DNA of 64,000 bases from Porcisia hertigi (lineage: Eukaryota; Euglenozoa; Kinetoplastea; Trypanosomatida; Trypanosomatidae). Of the stretch, positions 8,463 through 17,674 are shown one piece after another. The notes under the pieces are model-generated. The model ran no database searches. It was not told the DNA's origin and saw only the letters and a program-made list of their open reading frames with translations. Position numbers and translations under genes: made by a program. Position 1 is the stretch's first letter. Every line of letters starts with the position of its first letter. The stretch is taken from contig NC_090595.1 in assembly GCF_017918235.1 (NCBI RefSeq), forward strand, positions 1,273,001 to 1,337,000, read 5' to 3'.

Positions 8463-9773
8463 CTATATACGACACTGATAGTCACCCGCCATCACGGTGT
8501 AGCGGATCCACTTGTTTGCTGTGTATATCATCGTTGGCTCCTTGATCGTCAGCTCCTTGATGCGCAAGCCAGTGAGCGACAGAGAGACGCACTGGAATGC
8601 TATGCGAATGGGCGGCTTCGTCCACAACGTCTCTGTGCCATCCGTAGGGGCGATCTGTCGAACTTCTGCAAAGAATGCGATTTCCTCCCCGCTTTTCACC
8701 TGTGACAGCCGCCACACGATGGCGCCCGTTCCGGCATCGTACTCGGCTTTGCCCTGTCCCACCTTCACCGCAGCCGTGGCCGTGTTATCCGGGCAGGGGA
8801 CGCTCACTTGGACGTCCTTGGTGGATTGGCCAGCTGGGGCGTCTGAGCGGAGTATGAACTCGATCTCGGTGCGTGTCCTAGAGATCTCCCGTGCTTTGGC
8901 TGACATCACTTTCATTGGTGGCTGTATATTCACACTGGAGCGGTACGTCATGAGGGTGAACTTTCCATCCGGTGGCACAAACGTTACCCGCTGTGCTTCA
9001 TCACCAGCGGCCTCGAGGCGGACGCAGTTGTGAAAAGAGATGTCCGAGAGGGAGACCAGCTCCCCCGCCCCACCGCTCTCGGACGCGCCGTCGAGGCCGC
9101 GGTTCATCGCTCTCGCGTTCCAGTGGAGTTGGCACTCCGGCATCCCCGCTAGGAAACTGTTCATAATTACTCGCCCCGAGACACTACTCTGCAGAATTTC
9201 TCCCGTTTGGGAGAGCAACACATTAACGTCTTCAAACACGTCAATGTACACCTCGTTCATGCTGAACACGAGACCCTCTTCGCGCCACGGCGTCTCGCCG
9301 GTCATCCTATCTGCGATGCGCTCACATTTGCGCGTGTTTTTTAGCACTGCAGCGTCCACGCCGTCTGCTTTGACAAACTTTCGAATAACCTCGGCGTCCG
9401 TCAGAATGGGGTATCCGAAGTCCATCGACTCATCGATGATGCCCAGGAGAGAAACAAAGTTCTCCTTGATCTGCTTTTCGTCCAAGCTCGTGTAGTACTT
9501 TTGGATGTACTGTAGCAGTCGCACACCATACTGGAGACACATAAGGCAGTTCACATTGGAGTCGGACACCATCACGATGTACAGCTCCGTCAGCTTCATG
9601 TGAATAAAGCATACACGGTTCACAACGTTGATAGGGCAACGGTCAGCCTGCTTCGTGGAGATGATCTCATTGCAGAAGGTCTCAGCTAGCGAGCGCACCG
9701 TATGCCCCGCCCGAAACGTCCGCGAGAGCACCACGTCACCGCGGGAGTTCAAGAACATCAAAACCGATATCAT
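8463..9773 (-). CDS. AP-2 complex mu subunit (clathrin adaptor)
   Basis: A 436-residue medium-chain adaptin. The N-terminal longin-like domain starts MISVLMFLNSRGDVVLSRTFR and includes NFVSLLGIIDESMDFGYP. The C-terminal mu-homology domain starts near WREEGLVFSMNEVYIDVFED and ends with NKWIRYTVMAGDYQCRI. The stretch SGRVIMNSFLAGMPECQL matches the AP-2 form (SGRVVMKSYLSGMPEC) better than AP-1 (GMPELRLGLND). AP-2 mu binds tyrosine-based sorting signals and phosphoinositides at the plasma membrane; in trypanosomatids endocytosis occurs at the flagellar pocket. African trypanosomes are reported to lack AP-2, while Leishmania and T. cruzi keep it. Start ATG 9771-9773 fits the family N-terminus. Confidence 0.87.
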   Translation of the reverse strand: MISVLMFLNSRGDVVLSRTFRAGHTVRSLAETFCNEIISTKQADRCPINVVNRVCFIHMKLTELYIVMVSDSNVNCLMCLQYGVRLLQYIQKYYTSLDEKQIKENFVSLLGIIDESMDFGYPILTDAEVIRKFVKADGVDAAVLKNTRKCERIADRMTGETPWREEGLVFSMNEVYIDVFEDVNVLLSQTGEILQSSVSGRVIMNSFLAGMPECQLHWNARAMNRGLDGASESGGAGELVSLSDISFHNCVRLEAAGDEAQRVTFVPPDGKFTLMTYRSSVNIQPPMKVMSAKAREISRTRTEIEFILRSDAPAGQSTKDVQVSVPCPDNTATAAVKVGQGKAEYDAGTGAIVWRLSQVKSGEEIAFFAEVRQIAPTDGTETLWTKPPIRIAFQCVSLSLTGLRIKELTIKEPTMIYTANKWIRYTVMAGDYQCRI

Positions 9774-10212
9774 TGTTCAATCTTCCACCTGCAAACGGCA
9801 GTCAAACCATGCGAGGCATTCTGTATACACGTGATGTGACGTGCAGCGCATACGTGCGACTCAAAGGGAGGAGCAGGGAGGGGGGTGTTGTGCAGGGGGG
9901 ATAATTTCAATAAACAGAGCATGGTGTGAGATGGGATAGTAAGAAGAGGGGGAAGGGGGGGGGGAGTACGACGTTTGAGGCTTGCCCCCGCTACGTAGCA
10001 CCACCGTGTGCGCCTTAGATACGTTCTACTTGTTTTTTTTCCCTTTCGCCAGACCTGCACAAATAACAAAAAAGATGGCGTGACTCCACTCACTCACTCA
10101 TCTAGGAACACATCCGCATGTCCCAGGCATGCAACACTACCAATCACCACTACAGCATAAGGGAAAGAGACGTGCAATTGCAAAGCGCAGATGAAAGGCA
10201 TCTGTGTGGCAC
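9774..10212. other. Spacer between p14 and AP-2 mu genes
   Basis: No coding sequence is supported. A G/A-rich plus-strand run at 9930-9968 (C/T-rich in the transcript) is the likely splice-signal region for AP-2 mu. Confidence 0.65.
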
Positions 10213-10569
10213 TCACTCGTTCGGCTCATTGGTGGCTCGCGCGACATCGGCAATGTGCTTTTTATACTCCGCCTGCACCTCTCGCTTTCGCTTCCGCCGC
10301 TCGAGGGCCTTTTTATCCCGATCTTCGTCATACACTGACACTCGCAGCACGCGGTCCTTGCTCAGCGCGTACTCGTTGAGCGCGCCCACTGCATTATTCG
10401 CAGCTTCGCATTGTTCGTACACAATAATGGCGCACCCCTTTGTGATGGAGGACGACCCGATACGGATCTGCTGAATGCCGCCGTAGGCGCCAAAGAGGGA
10501 GTAAAGGTACTCACTCGTGCATTGTTTTGAGGGGATGCCGGTCACGAGCAAAATGCGTTCATCTGGCAT
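10213..10569 (-). CDS. SF3B6: Splicing factor SF3b14/p14 (SF3B6) homologue
   Basis: A 118-residue protein made of one RNA recognition motif with short tails. Residues about 5-80 carry ILLVTGIPS (RNP2-like), LYSLFGAYGGIQQIRIG, and TKGCAIIVYEQCEAANNAV (RNP1-like), matching human p14 (ILYIRNLP / MYDIFGKYGPIRQIRVG / RGTAYVVYEDIFDAKNA). A basic helix follows (RDKKALERRKRKREVQAEYKKH). p14 contacts the branch-point adenosine within the SF3b part of the U2 snRNP; in trypanosomatids it serves trans-splicing as well as rare cis-splicing. The open frame begins 18 codons upstream with TTG, so the first ATG (10567-10569) is used. The C-terminal basic tail resembles but is longer than the human one. Confidence 0.85.
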   Translation of the reverse strand: MPDERILLVTGIPSKQCTSEYLYSLFGAYGGIQQIRIGSSSITKGCAIIVYEQCEAANNAVGALNEYALSKDRVLRVSVYDEDRDKKALERRKRKREVQAEYKKHIADVARATNEPNE

Positions 10570-11168
10570 GGCTTTGGCGCGCACGTTCGCTTTGTTTGAA
10601 CCAACGTGAGAAGACACCACCAAAACAGGCTACAGGAAAAGAAAAGGGCCAGCTGAGTTGGCAGAAAAGTTAGATAACAAGCATTAGAGGCAGCCGCAGG
10701 CACATAAACGAGACCAGACTGGGTATGTACACACATGCTCTCGGCACCCCCTTCCCCCCCCCCCCCTTGCGACAGTGTGGAACCTTAGAGGGGATTTGAG
10801 CTACCGATACTCGAGCGACACGCGTACCGGGCATTTCCTGACCAAGAAGTGCTTGCGATCCTCGTACGCGCATCAAAGAAGACACGGGGAGGTCAGACAT
10901 GATAAGCTGAAATAACATGAGCTTTTTTTTTTGTGAAAACACGCACTGACACCCCTCAAAAAAAACGTAGGCCTCAATAGGAGCATCCACACACACACAC
11001 ACACACACCAAAAGAGACGAAACATTCCCTCAAAAAAAGAAAGAAGTACTTTCTGGTAAAGAATTCGAAAAAAAAAAGATCCTGCAAGAATGAAAAAGTA
11101 CACATGAAGAGCTGTGTGTTCCCCCCCTCCTCCTCCTCCTCTTGCTTTTGAGTATCTTCTGTTGAGGA
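10570..11168. other. Spacer between PEX22-like and p14 genes
   Basis: No coding sequence is supported. It includes a strong splice-acceptor candidate for p14, a C-run at 10753-10767, a CA repeat at 10988-11009, several short A-runs and a CTC/TCC repeat at about 11127-11142. Confidence 0.65.
10630..10631 (-). promoter_or_regulatory. Candidate spliced-leader acceptor AG for p14
   Basis: In the minus sense CCCTTTTCTTTTCCTGTAG is an almost ideal tract plus acceptor; the AG falls at 10630-10631. The p14 ATG is the first ATG downstream, giving a 5' UTR of about 60 nt. Confidence 0.5.
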
Positions 11169-11798
11169 TCACTCGAGATCGATGGAGATAGCTTCTACAG
11201 AGGGCACACACGCCACATTGCTCGCGACAACGCAATCGCCGCCGACGAGGACTAACGTTTCGATTATGCGCTTCAAGAAAGTTACCTGTGCAGCATCGTT
11301 TGTGACGAGGAGGCTCGGGTCAATCTGTCTCGTGAAGGCCTCGTACCCCTTTTCTGTCGTGCAGAAGAGGACGCGGTGGCGCTCGATTCCGTCAACCGCC
11401 TTGATGAGACTAAGGATCCTCTTCTTGTCATCAGCGCCCTGAATACGGCACATAAGATACACTTCTGAGGAAAATGCGTAGAGCCGGAGAATATCCAGAG
11501 CTTTCCCCTGGGCCTTCCAGCTCTTACCGTCGTGCAGAACCTCCCACGCAATACAGACTTTTTTCCCAATGAACGCCTTCTGCTTTATGCGCGCCAGGGC
11601 ATTACATGTTTCACCACCATCGCGCGGCGCACTCAAAGACCGCCTTGGATCGCCCGGAGGCCGTTGAACTGGACCTTTTCTTCTGTAAAAAATGTACAAC
11701 GACACCGCACCTACCACGATAGCGACAAGCGTCGTGGTGGACACTGGTAGCCTCTCAGAAACCTCCTCTAGGAAGGATCGACGGATTACGCGAACCAT
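11169..11798 (-). CDS. PEX22-like glycosomal/peroxisomal membrane protein
   Basis: A 209-residue protein with one transmembrane segment (about 22-38, LVAIVVGAVSLYIFYR) near a basic N-terminus and a soluble alpha/beta domain behind it. The segment IERHRVLFCTTEKGYEAFTR (about 138-157), followed by VTFLKRIIETLVLVG, closely resembles the end of plant PEX22 (HRVLFCST..GK.AFVRQL). PEX22 is the membrane anchor and activator of the E2 enzyme PEX4, which monoubiquitinates PEX5 so that the import receptor can be recycled. In trypanosomatids the peroxisomes are glycosomes. Start ATG 11796-11798 is followed by MVRVIRRSFLEE; the open frame extends upstream through low-complexity sequence. The assignment rests on the C-terminal motif and topology; a structure-based comparison would settle it. 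Confidence 0.7.
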   Translation of the reverse strand: MVRVIRRSFLEEVSERLPVSTTTLVAIVVGAVSLYIFYRRKGPVQRPPGDPRRSLSAPRDGGETCNALARIKQKAFIGKKVCIAWEVLHDGKSWKAQGKALDILRLYAFSSEVYLMCRIQGADDKKRILSLIKAVDGIERHRVLFCTTEKGYEAFTRQIDPSLLVTNDAAQVTFLKRIIETLVLVGGDCVVASNVACVPSVEAISIDLE

Positions 11799-12317
11799 GA
11801 CGTAGTGTAGGTTAATAGCGAGCTCTGACCCTCCCTTTTTTTTTTGTGCTGAGTTCTTTTTTGTGTTGGCCGATGTCTTGGGGGGAAACTCCCCAGCATA
11901 GTGGGGTGGTGGAAATGAAAGAGAAAGGACATCGCGGGAATGGAAAACGGAAGTGGAAAAAACAAAAGGCTCCAACATTCCAGGAAAGCCATGCACACGC
12001 CACAGCAACCGCTTCGCGGAGCTTGGACCCTTTCTTACCAGAGAGCCGCCTACAACAACGAGTGGCAAAAAAGGGGCGCTAGAGGAGAAAAGGCAATGCT
12101 GTCGTTCGAGCCCATTCGATGCAGGCGGCGAGTGAAAGATGCCTGTCAAGGCGTCACCCACCGTTGAGCACTGGTGTTAGGCACCCGCAGAGAAGCAATG
12201 GTGACGATCTTTGCTCGCTCGCGCTCGCGTTCGTGCTTGTGTGTGGAAAGGACACACTACTGGGCTGTCGCATTATTATTATTTTTTTCCTCAAGAAAGA
12301 TCCCATGTTTTTTTTTT
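11799..12317. other. Spacer between cullin and PEX22-like genes
   Basis: No coding sequence is supported. Purine-rich plus-strand sequence at 11881-11965 is pyrimidine-rich in the transcript, with a candidate acceptor AG at 11889-11890 for the PEX22-like gene. T-runs lie at 11837-11846, 12281-12287 and 12308-12319. Confidence 0.6.
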
Positions 12318-14438
12318 TTACGAACAGTAGAAATAGCAGTTCGCTGATTCTCCTCGCACTAAGAAGCCCTTCTCCATCAAAGAGGCTAGGCGCAGCTTGA
12401 TATCCGTCCGTGTAGGGGTGCAGACATACCGCAGTTCACGTTCGATTGCGCCACACAAGGTTTCGTAATCAATGCTATTGTGCTCTTTCAGCAATTTCAT
12501 GATTGTGGCATCCAGGCTCATCGTTTTTGCGCCATCCATTCCTTTACGAGTGGCGGAGGAAGCTCTAGCGCCGTCGTTTGCCGATTTCTGCACCCCTGCA
12601 CTAACCTTTACTTTGGGCTTTGAAGAGTAAAAGCTACGGTTGAACCTGTAATCCGTTCCGCTGGACTCGGCAAGGCCAACGTGGCAAAGAGTGTTGAATT
12701 GGGCAAGCACTTCTCCGTAGCTGAGCGCACTTTCTCGAGCCACGACGGCGACGCTCACATTTTCATCCGAGTTCAGCGCCATGATAGTGTTCACGAAATG
12801 TGTATGTGCCGACACGTGGTATGTTCTGCCACCATGGCAAAGCTGAAAACCAATTGAGCCTAAGCTCATCTGAAAAATGAGCGTTCGACCGTTGTGGCGC
12901 CGGCGGTAGTACTCTTGAAAAACAGCCTTGCACGACTCCATGCTTTGCGGGATGTTGAGGGGAATGTTGGTGTATTGTGGCCACAGGCCGCTGGTCAACA
13001 GAAGAACGTCAAACTCCAATGGAGGGGATATCTTCTTTGTCGCCATATCGGCTACCAGTTTTTCTTGTGCAGACGTGGCACTACGGATGTCCTCGACCAT
13101 CTTCTGAAGTCGATTCACCACACTTGAACCATAAATTTCAAACAGGCGGTCGATAAAACGACACTCCATATCCACCGCATGCGGTTTCGCGTAAATCAAG
13201 CGTGCCGCTAAGTGACTTCGAAACGCCACCTCAAAAGCCTCAAGATCAGGCGTCAGCTGCAAAATTGTAATAACATCGTTTCCCACCTTGTTCGCAATGT
13301 CACTCTTTCCCTGCCGAATACCGTTGTCATAGTAAACTGAGAGAGTCTCCATAAAGCGCGTATCGCTGCCCAAGACATTGCGAATCACGCGAAAAAATGG
13401 CAACTGAGCGTGCCCCTCCTCGGATAAAATGAGAGCATCCAGTTCCCTGGCCTTTGTGATTAGCTGCAGCATGTTTTCTATTCCTGAGAAAGGAAAAACG
13501 CTTGTGCTCCGATCGTTTATAATAAACTCGCATTTCTCTTTCAGTTTTTGTGCAATAACGTCGATAATGTCCTTCTCCCGCTTAATGGCAGAGAAAACCT
13601 TCACAAAAGTAGAAATGCTAGCCACATCCCACTCCTCTATCATGTGTACCAAACCTGTCGGTCCCATAAGCATCTCCTTCACAGAGGATGGGTTACTGAG
13701 AATGAGCCCGGTGTAGAGTTCATGGGTGAGCCTGTCCAGGAGAATGCAGAAAAACGTGTCTGTATACTTGCGGCGCTCGTTGCACACGGTGTTCTGAATC
13801 CACTGCAAATAACCACTAGTAGTTAGTGTCTGTCTCTGCTGTTCCCCCTGGAGAACGTATTTATCGACCACTGCATCCACAAACGGGGTTTCCATGCAAC
13901 TTACGAAGTACTTGCTGCCTTCAGCAGTGTATAACACTTGACCGATATCCCGGATCGTAGGCTCGGCGGCAGGAACGTGAATGGACTGCTTGATGAAGGC
14001 AGTTAGGCGCGCGGCCACCTCAGGATTGCCTAAGGTCAAGGAGCAAAATATATGCTCACCAAGATTTTCAATGGATGAGTGATGGCAGGTGTACATGTAG
14101 TTTTTGTTGAAGTACAAGAGGATGTTGCTGATTTGATTCACAGAGTTGTTGTAGTCGTGCCATTCACGCAGGAAGTCGGCAACATACACGGAGGAGCCAT
14201 CAATTCGCTTGATTATGATAGAGACCTGGGCAGAAAACTGCTCCTCTAATTGCTGCAACAAGCGGCTCCCATAATGTGCTTGACACAAATGAAAAACAGC
14301 GTGATGTATTCTCTGGAACGAGTTCTTCGACACTTCTTTTTTGAAAATACAGAGTATCGTGTCCTCGATTATGCCCCACTTGTCGGAGAAGATGGAATGC
14401 TCCGCCATGCGCTTTCGGCTGGGCACCGCACTAGCCAT
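12318..14438 (-). CDS. Cullin-family ubiquitin ligase scaffold
   Basis: A 706-residue protein built like a cullin: an all-helical N-terminal repeat region, a cullin-homology region with EFDVLLLTSGLWPQY, and a C-terminal winged-helix neddylation domain. In the last domain DATIMKLLKEHNSIDYETLC matches the usual IVRIMKxRK site, with the NEDD8 acceptor lysine retained in IMK, and the protein ends with the family-like RGESANCYFYCS. Cullins scaffold RING E3 ligases by binding a substrate adaptor at the N-terminus and RBX1 at the C-terminus. The N-terminal motif around FQRIHHAVFHLCQAHYGSRL is closest to CUL3/CUL1-type but I cannot assign the subfamily. Third codon positions look more A/T-rich than in neighbouring genes. 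Start ATG 14436-14438. Confidence 0.87.
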   Translation of the reverse strand: MASAVPSRKRMAEHSIFSDKWGIIEDTILCIFKKEVSKNSFQRIHHAVFHLCQAHYGSRLLQQLEEQFSAQVSIIIKRIDGSSVYVADFLREWHDYNNSVNQISNILLYFNKNYMYTCHHSSIENLGEHIFCSLTLGNPEVAARLTAFIKQSIHVPAAEPTIRDIGQVLYTAEGSKYFVSCMETPFVDAVVDKYVLQGEQQRQTLTTSGYLQWIQNTVCNERRKYTDTFFCILLDRLTHELYTGLILSNPSSVKEMLMGPTGLVHMIEEWDVASISTFVKVFSAIKREKDIIDVIAQKLKEKCEFIINDRSTSVFPFSGIENMLQLITKARELDALILSEEGHAQLPFFRVIRNVLGSDTRFMETLSVYYDNGIRQGKSDIANKVGNDVITILQLTPDLEAFEVAFRSHLAARLIYAKPHAVDMECRFIDRLFEIYGSSVVNRLQKMVEDIRSATSAQEKLVADMATKKISPPLEFDVLLLTSGLWPQYTNIPLNIPQSMESCKAVFQEYYRRRHNGRTLIFQMSLGSIGFQLCHGGRTYHVSAHTHFVNTIMALNSDENVSVAVVARESALSYGEVLAQFNTLCHVGLAESSGTDYRFNRSFYSSKPKVKVSAGVQKSANDGARASSATRKGMDGAKTMSLDATIMKLLKEHNSIDYETLCGAIERELRYVCTPTRTDIKLRLASLMEKGFLVRGESANCYFYCS

Positions 14439-15308
14439 TGAACACGCAAAGGGATTTTTATTTTTGCGTCCGACCTCGAAGGTTGCGTTCGGTGGGAAAG
14501 AAAGATACGCAGTCTAAAGCGAAGGGTAGTTTCTGTTTAGGCAAAAATAGGAGTGAGTGGGCTTCGAAGTAGAGTGGACAGCATCCTTATATATTTTTTC
14601 CCCTGAGAGGTAATGATTATTTTTCTCAATTGTTTGAGTAGTGGTATGATACGCGAGTGCGATAGTATATCCCAGAAAAATCCCTTTGCAACGAAGCTCA
14701 GCAATTGTAGCACGCCTCGAGAAGAAACACCCTACACCCCCGGCTGCTTCAGGACTGGTGCTGTTGAGAGGTGGGTTCAGCGCCAACATGGCTAGCCAGG
14801 TACTCTTGGTCTTTTATTTTCTTTCTTGTTGTTCTCTTTGTGAAGTTAATGCGATGCTTAGAGAGAGATACCGATTAGCGACGACGAAAAAAAAAAACAA
14901 AGATGTTAACACACCTTAATCTAGTACCCACTCCGAAACAGATAAGATGCTACTTTTTGGTCTCCAATGTGAATTCGACTAAAAACCTCCAGTTGGTATC
15001 GAGAAGCGCGAAGAAACAACAAAGGAGGCTTTTGACAAGGGCGCTATCAGTTTTTTTGTCATCCTTATTTGTTTTATCTTTTTTGTCTCCCTTCAACAGT
15101 CATAAGCTACAAAAAACAAAGTACCTTCTCATTGCTGTATCAGTGAGGGGAAAAAAAAACAGCAACACGCACACAGGAGAGAAGAAAAATACTGACACCA
15201 CCCACACGTGCGAGAAACAGGCGCATGCAGTGCTGATCACCCTCAGAGTTCAATTCGTTGACTTTCATGCGCCTTAGTGGGAAAAGAAGAGAGGTACTTA
15301 ATGCACCT
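14439..15308. other. Spacer between fibrillarin and cullin genes
   Basis: AT-richer than most spacers, without long microsatellites. Short open frames occur on both strands but none shows domain-like composition. I see nothing coding in it. Confidence 0.6.
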
Positions 15309-16184
15309 TCACTTCGACTTCTTCACAGGGCGGTACACGCCAACAACTACAGCGTGGTCTCGTTCAAAAGGTTCCAGAGACACTTGCTCTAGTGGCTTCA
15401 GCTTGTCTTTTTTCAATTTGTTCAGCTCCGAGGCGATCACTACAGGAGCCTCCAGTGTGGAATCAATGCAGTTAGCTTTAATAGAGATCACATAGTGACC
15501 GCCGTTCTGTAGAAATGCCTGAGCATTAAGAGCCAAAATACGCGCCTGGTCGGGCTGGGCGACATCCATAAATATGCATTCCACCATCGGTACAAGCATG
15601 CGGTATTTCATGGGGTAGCGAGCGTCCTCAATGATGGGCACAATATTCGGGCGGCGCTTCGACATCTCGACTAAATCGCGACCCACACGGTGCGAGAACT
15701 CCACCGCATATACCATTCCCTCTGGACCCACAAGGTCGCTCACGTGGCTAACTGTAGTACCAGTTGCACCGCCGAGGTAGAGCACCTTCGAGCCGGGACC
15801 CATGTGAATGCTGCTCACGCCAGCGTAGATTGCGGAAGCCAGCTTTGAGCGGTAGGGGTTCCACAGACGGTACTCTTTTTTATCATCGCCACCCTGTGTT
15901 GCACCCAGCTCGATCCGTTTCTCACCATAAACGGAAATGCCGGGCACCATATTCAGCGTACAAAGAGAGTCAGTCTTTCCCTTGGAAATGAACACACCAG
16001 GGTGCAGCATGTGCGGCTCCACAACAACTTTGGCACCCGCGCCTCCACCACGGCCACCACCGCGGCCTCCACCGCGCGCGCCGCCGCGGCTGAAGCCTCC
16101 ACGGCCACCACCACGGGCACCACCGCGGCCGCCACCGCGACCACCACCGCGACCACCACCGCCACGCCCGAAGCCACCGCGCAT
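15309..16184 (-). CDS. NOP1: Fibrillarin (rRNA 2'-O-methyltransferase)
   Basis: A 291-residue fibrillarin. Residues 1-48 form the glycine/arginine-rich GAR domain (RGG repeats), which is methylated by PRMTs in other organisms and drives nucleolar localisation. The methyltransferase domain carries [38 protein letters not shown] (SAM-binding), [19 protein letters not shown], and [12 protein letters not shown] with the catalytic aspartates, then [16 protein letters not shown]. Fibrillarin is the catalytic subunit of box C/D snoRNPs, which guide the dense 2'-O-methylation seen in trypanosomatid rRNA. The length and order are ordinary for the family. Start ATG 16182-16184. Confidence 0.96.
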   Translation of the reverse strand: MRGGFGRGGGGRGGGRGGGRGGARGGGRGGFSRGGARGGGRGGGRGGGAGAKVVVEPHMLHPGVFISKGKTDSLCTLNMVPGISVYGEKRIELGATQGGDDKKEYRLWNPYRSKLASAIYAGVSSIHMGPGSKVLYLGGATGTTVSHVSDLVGPEGMVYAVEFSHRVGRDLVEMSKRRPNIVPIIEDARYPMKYRMLVPMVECIFMDVAQPDQARILALNAQAFLQNGGHYVISIKANCIDSTLEAPVVIASELNKLKKDKLKPLEQVSLEPFERDHAVVVGVYRPVKKSK

Positions 16185-16852
16185 ATTCGATGTTTTTCTT
16201 TAAATTTGTTTTACGGTAAAAACCAGAGAGGGTTTTCTTGTACATTCACATAGGATGATGTGTTGATTAGGATGCGTATAAAGTGTTGGCGCATAGGAGA
16301 AAGAGGGGTGAATGAGAGAAAAAAAAGAGGAGATACAGAGAAAACTGAGGAGAAAGACAAGCTTCATTTCACAGCATTTGCGTTGCTTGTTGTTTTGGCA
16401 ATCTCTCTCCCCTAGAGACTGAAAGTAATTCGAGGTTTTTTTTTTTTTTTAACTGAAATTGAAAAAATGCTGCAGGAGATCAACGCATAAGCCAGCGTCC
16501 GCAAGCGATACATAGCGATTTGTATCCGATATATGGTATTTTTTTTGAGTCCATGCGCCATTCGCCGCAGAGTGGTATTTTCATGCGACATGCAAGGGCA
16601 TCTTTTTCCACCACACGGCGCGGGTGCCGCTTGTCTCGTTCTCTCCTTTTCTTGGCGTGCGTGTTCTCTGGTGCTCCCCCTCGGGGGGGTCCGGGGGGGG
16701 GGGGGCGGTTTCTGTGTGGGGGGCCTCTGCTCTTCTCCGCCGGCAGGGCCAGGCGCGCCGCCCGGCGGGGGCCGTGTGCCCCCCCTACGCGGCCCACCCC
16801 ACCAAATGCTGGGGTGGGGCGCAGGGCCCCGGCCTCCGCGGAGACCCACCGG
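16185..16852. other. Spacer between LipB and fibrillarin genes, with a GC-rich block
   Basis: The left two thirds are ordinary, with purine-rich plus strand at 16290-16360 and a T-run at 16437-16450. The segment 16660-16852 is abruptly G/C-rich with G-runs of up to 13 and short palindromic GGCC/GCGC words, and directly abuts the LipB stop codon. No gene is supported on either strand. Confidence 0.6.
16237..16238 (-). promoter_or_regulatory. Candidate spliced-leader acceptor AG for fibrillarin
   Basis: In the minus sense a long C/T tract at about 16355-16292 is followed, after AG-free sequence, by TGTACAAG with AG at 16237-16238, about 52 nt before the start codon. Pattern-based inference. 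Confidence 0.3.
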
Positions 16853-17674
16853 CTAGCGCGCACGGGGAGTCTCGCGTAGGGGGTTCGAGATTTGCAGGGC
16901 GTCCATCACGTGCTCGTGCCAGTGCGCGTCTGTGGAAAGGTCTGCAAGCTCCGGCGCGGCGAGGCTTGGCGGCTGGCGAATGCTCTCCATGAACTTTTGA
17001 AGCAGAACTGGCGCCGTCGCCTCCAGCGGCGGCGGCGGCTCGGTGAAGCAGCGGTGTTGCATTTCGTTGCTGAGCGATGTGGCCCGCCGACCCGGCAGCT
17101 CACACATCACTATGTCGTCGAAGAAGTGCAAGTCATTTGCGATGTTGAGGCCGACTCCATGCATGGATACCCAGTTCCCCAGCTGCAGCCCAATAGCGCC
17201 GAGCTTTCGGGGCGGGGTGCCTTTGCACTCGTCAGCCCAAACCCCGGATTTGTATCGATGTGTTGGGATGCGGGACATCGCAGCTGTCTGTATCACCGCC
17301 TCTTCCAGAGCCCAGCTGAACCATTCAATCGGCGAGCGCGGCTTCTCTGCTGTGCAACTTTTCCACAGACGCTGGATGTTGGCGATCGGATACATGGTGA
17401 GTTGCCCGGGACCATGGTAGGTGATACCGCCGCCTCGCCGCGTCTTGACCACGTCGATGGCGCAGTGCGGCGGGAGCCCCTGGGTTGTGTCACGCCGGCC
17501 TATGGTGTACACCGGGGCGCTATGTTCCACTAGGATCACAACATCTGGCAAGAGCGGTAGTGTCGACTCTCCACGACTCACACGGACCTGTTGTCTGATC
17601 TTGGCGTTGAAGATGGTTTCTTGCAGGTCCAACACACGTCGGTACTCGCGCTTGCCGATGAAAAACGCTTTCAT
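16853..17674 (-). CDS. LIPB: Octanoyl-[acyl carrier protein]:protein N-octanoyltransferase (LipB)
   Basis: A 273-residue LipB. The signature RRGGGITYHGPGQLTMYP lies at about 79-96; the acyl-pocket lysine is K157 in RKLGAIGLQL; the nucleophilic cysteine is C191 in DDIVMCELPG; and WVSMHGVGLNI precedes it. LipB moves octanoate made by mitochondrial type II fatty acid synthesis onto the lipoyl domains of dehydrogenase complexes and the glycine cleavage H protein; lipoate synthase then adds sulfur. Trypanosomatids do this in the mitochondrion, although no strong presequence is visible in MKAFFIGKREYRRVLDL. The open frame starts three codons earlier with GTG, so ATG 17672-17674 is used. The stop codon borders a very GC-rich spacer segment. 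Confidence 0.92.
   Translation of the reverse strand: MKAFFIGKREYRRVLDLQETIFNAKIRQQVRVSRGESTLPLLPDVVILVEHSAPVYTIGRRDTTQGLPPHCAIDVVKTRRGGGITYHGPGQLTMYPIANIQRLWKSCTAEKPRSPIEWFSWALEEAVIQTAAMSRIPTHRYKSGVWADECKGTPPRKLGAIGLQLGNWVSMHGVGLNIANDLHFFDDIVMCELPGRRATSLSNEMQHRCFTEPPPPLEATAPVLLQKFMESIRQPPSLAAPELADLSTDAHWHEHVMDALQISNPLRETPRAR

Noticed and set aside
15953-16203. Overlapping frames in the fibrillarin GAR region
   Set aside because: Ala/Thr- and Pro/Arg-repeat frames are by-products of the RGG-coding sequence.
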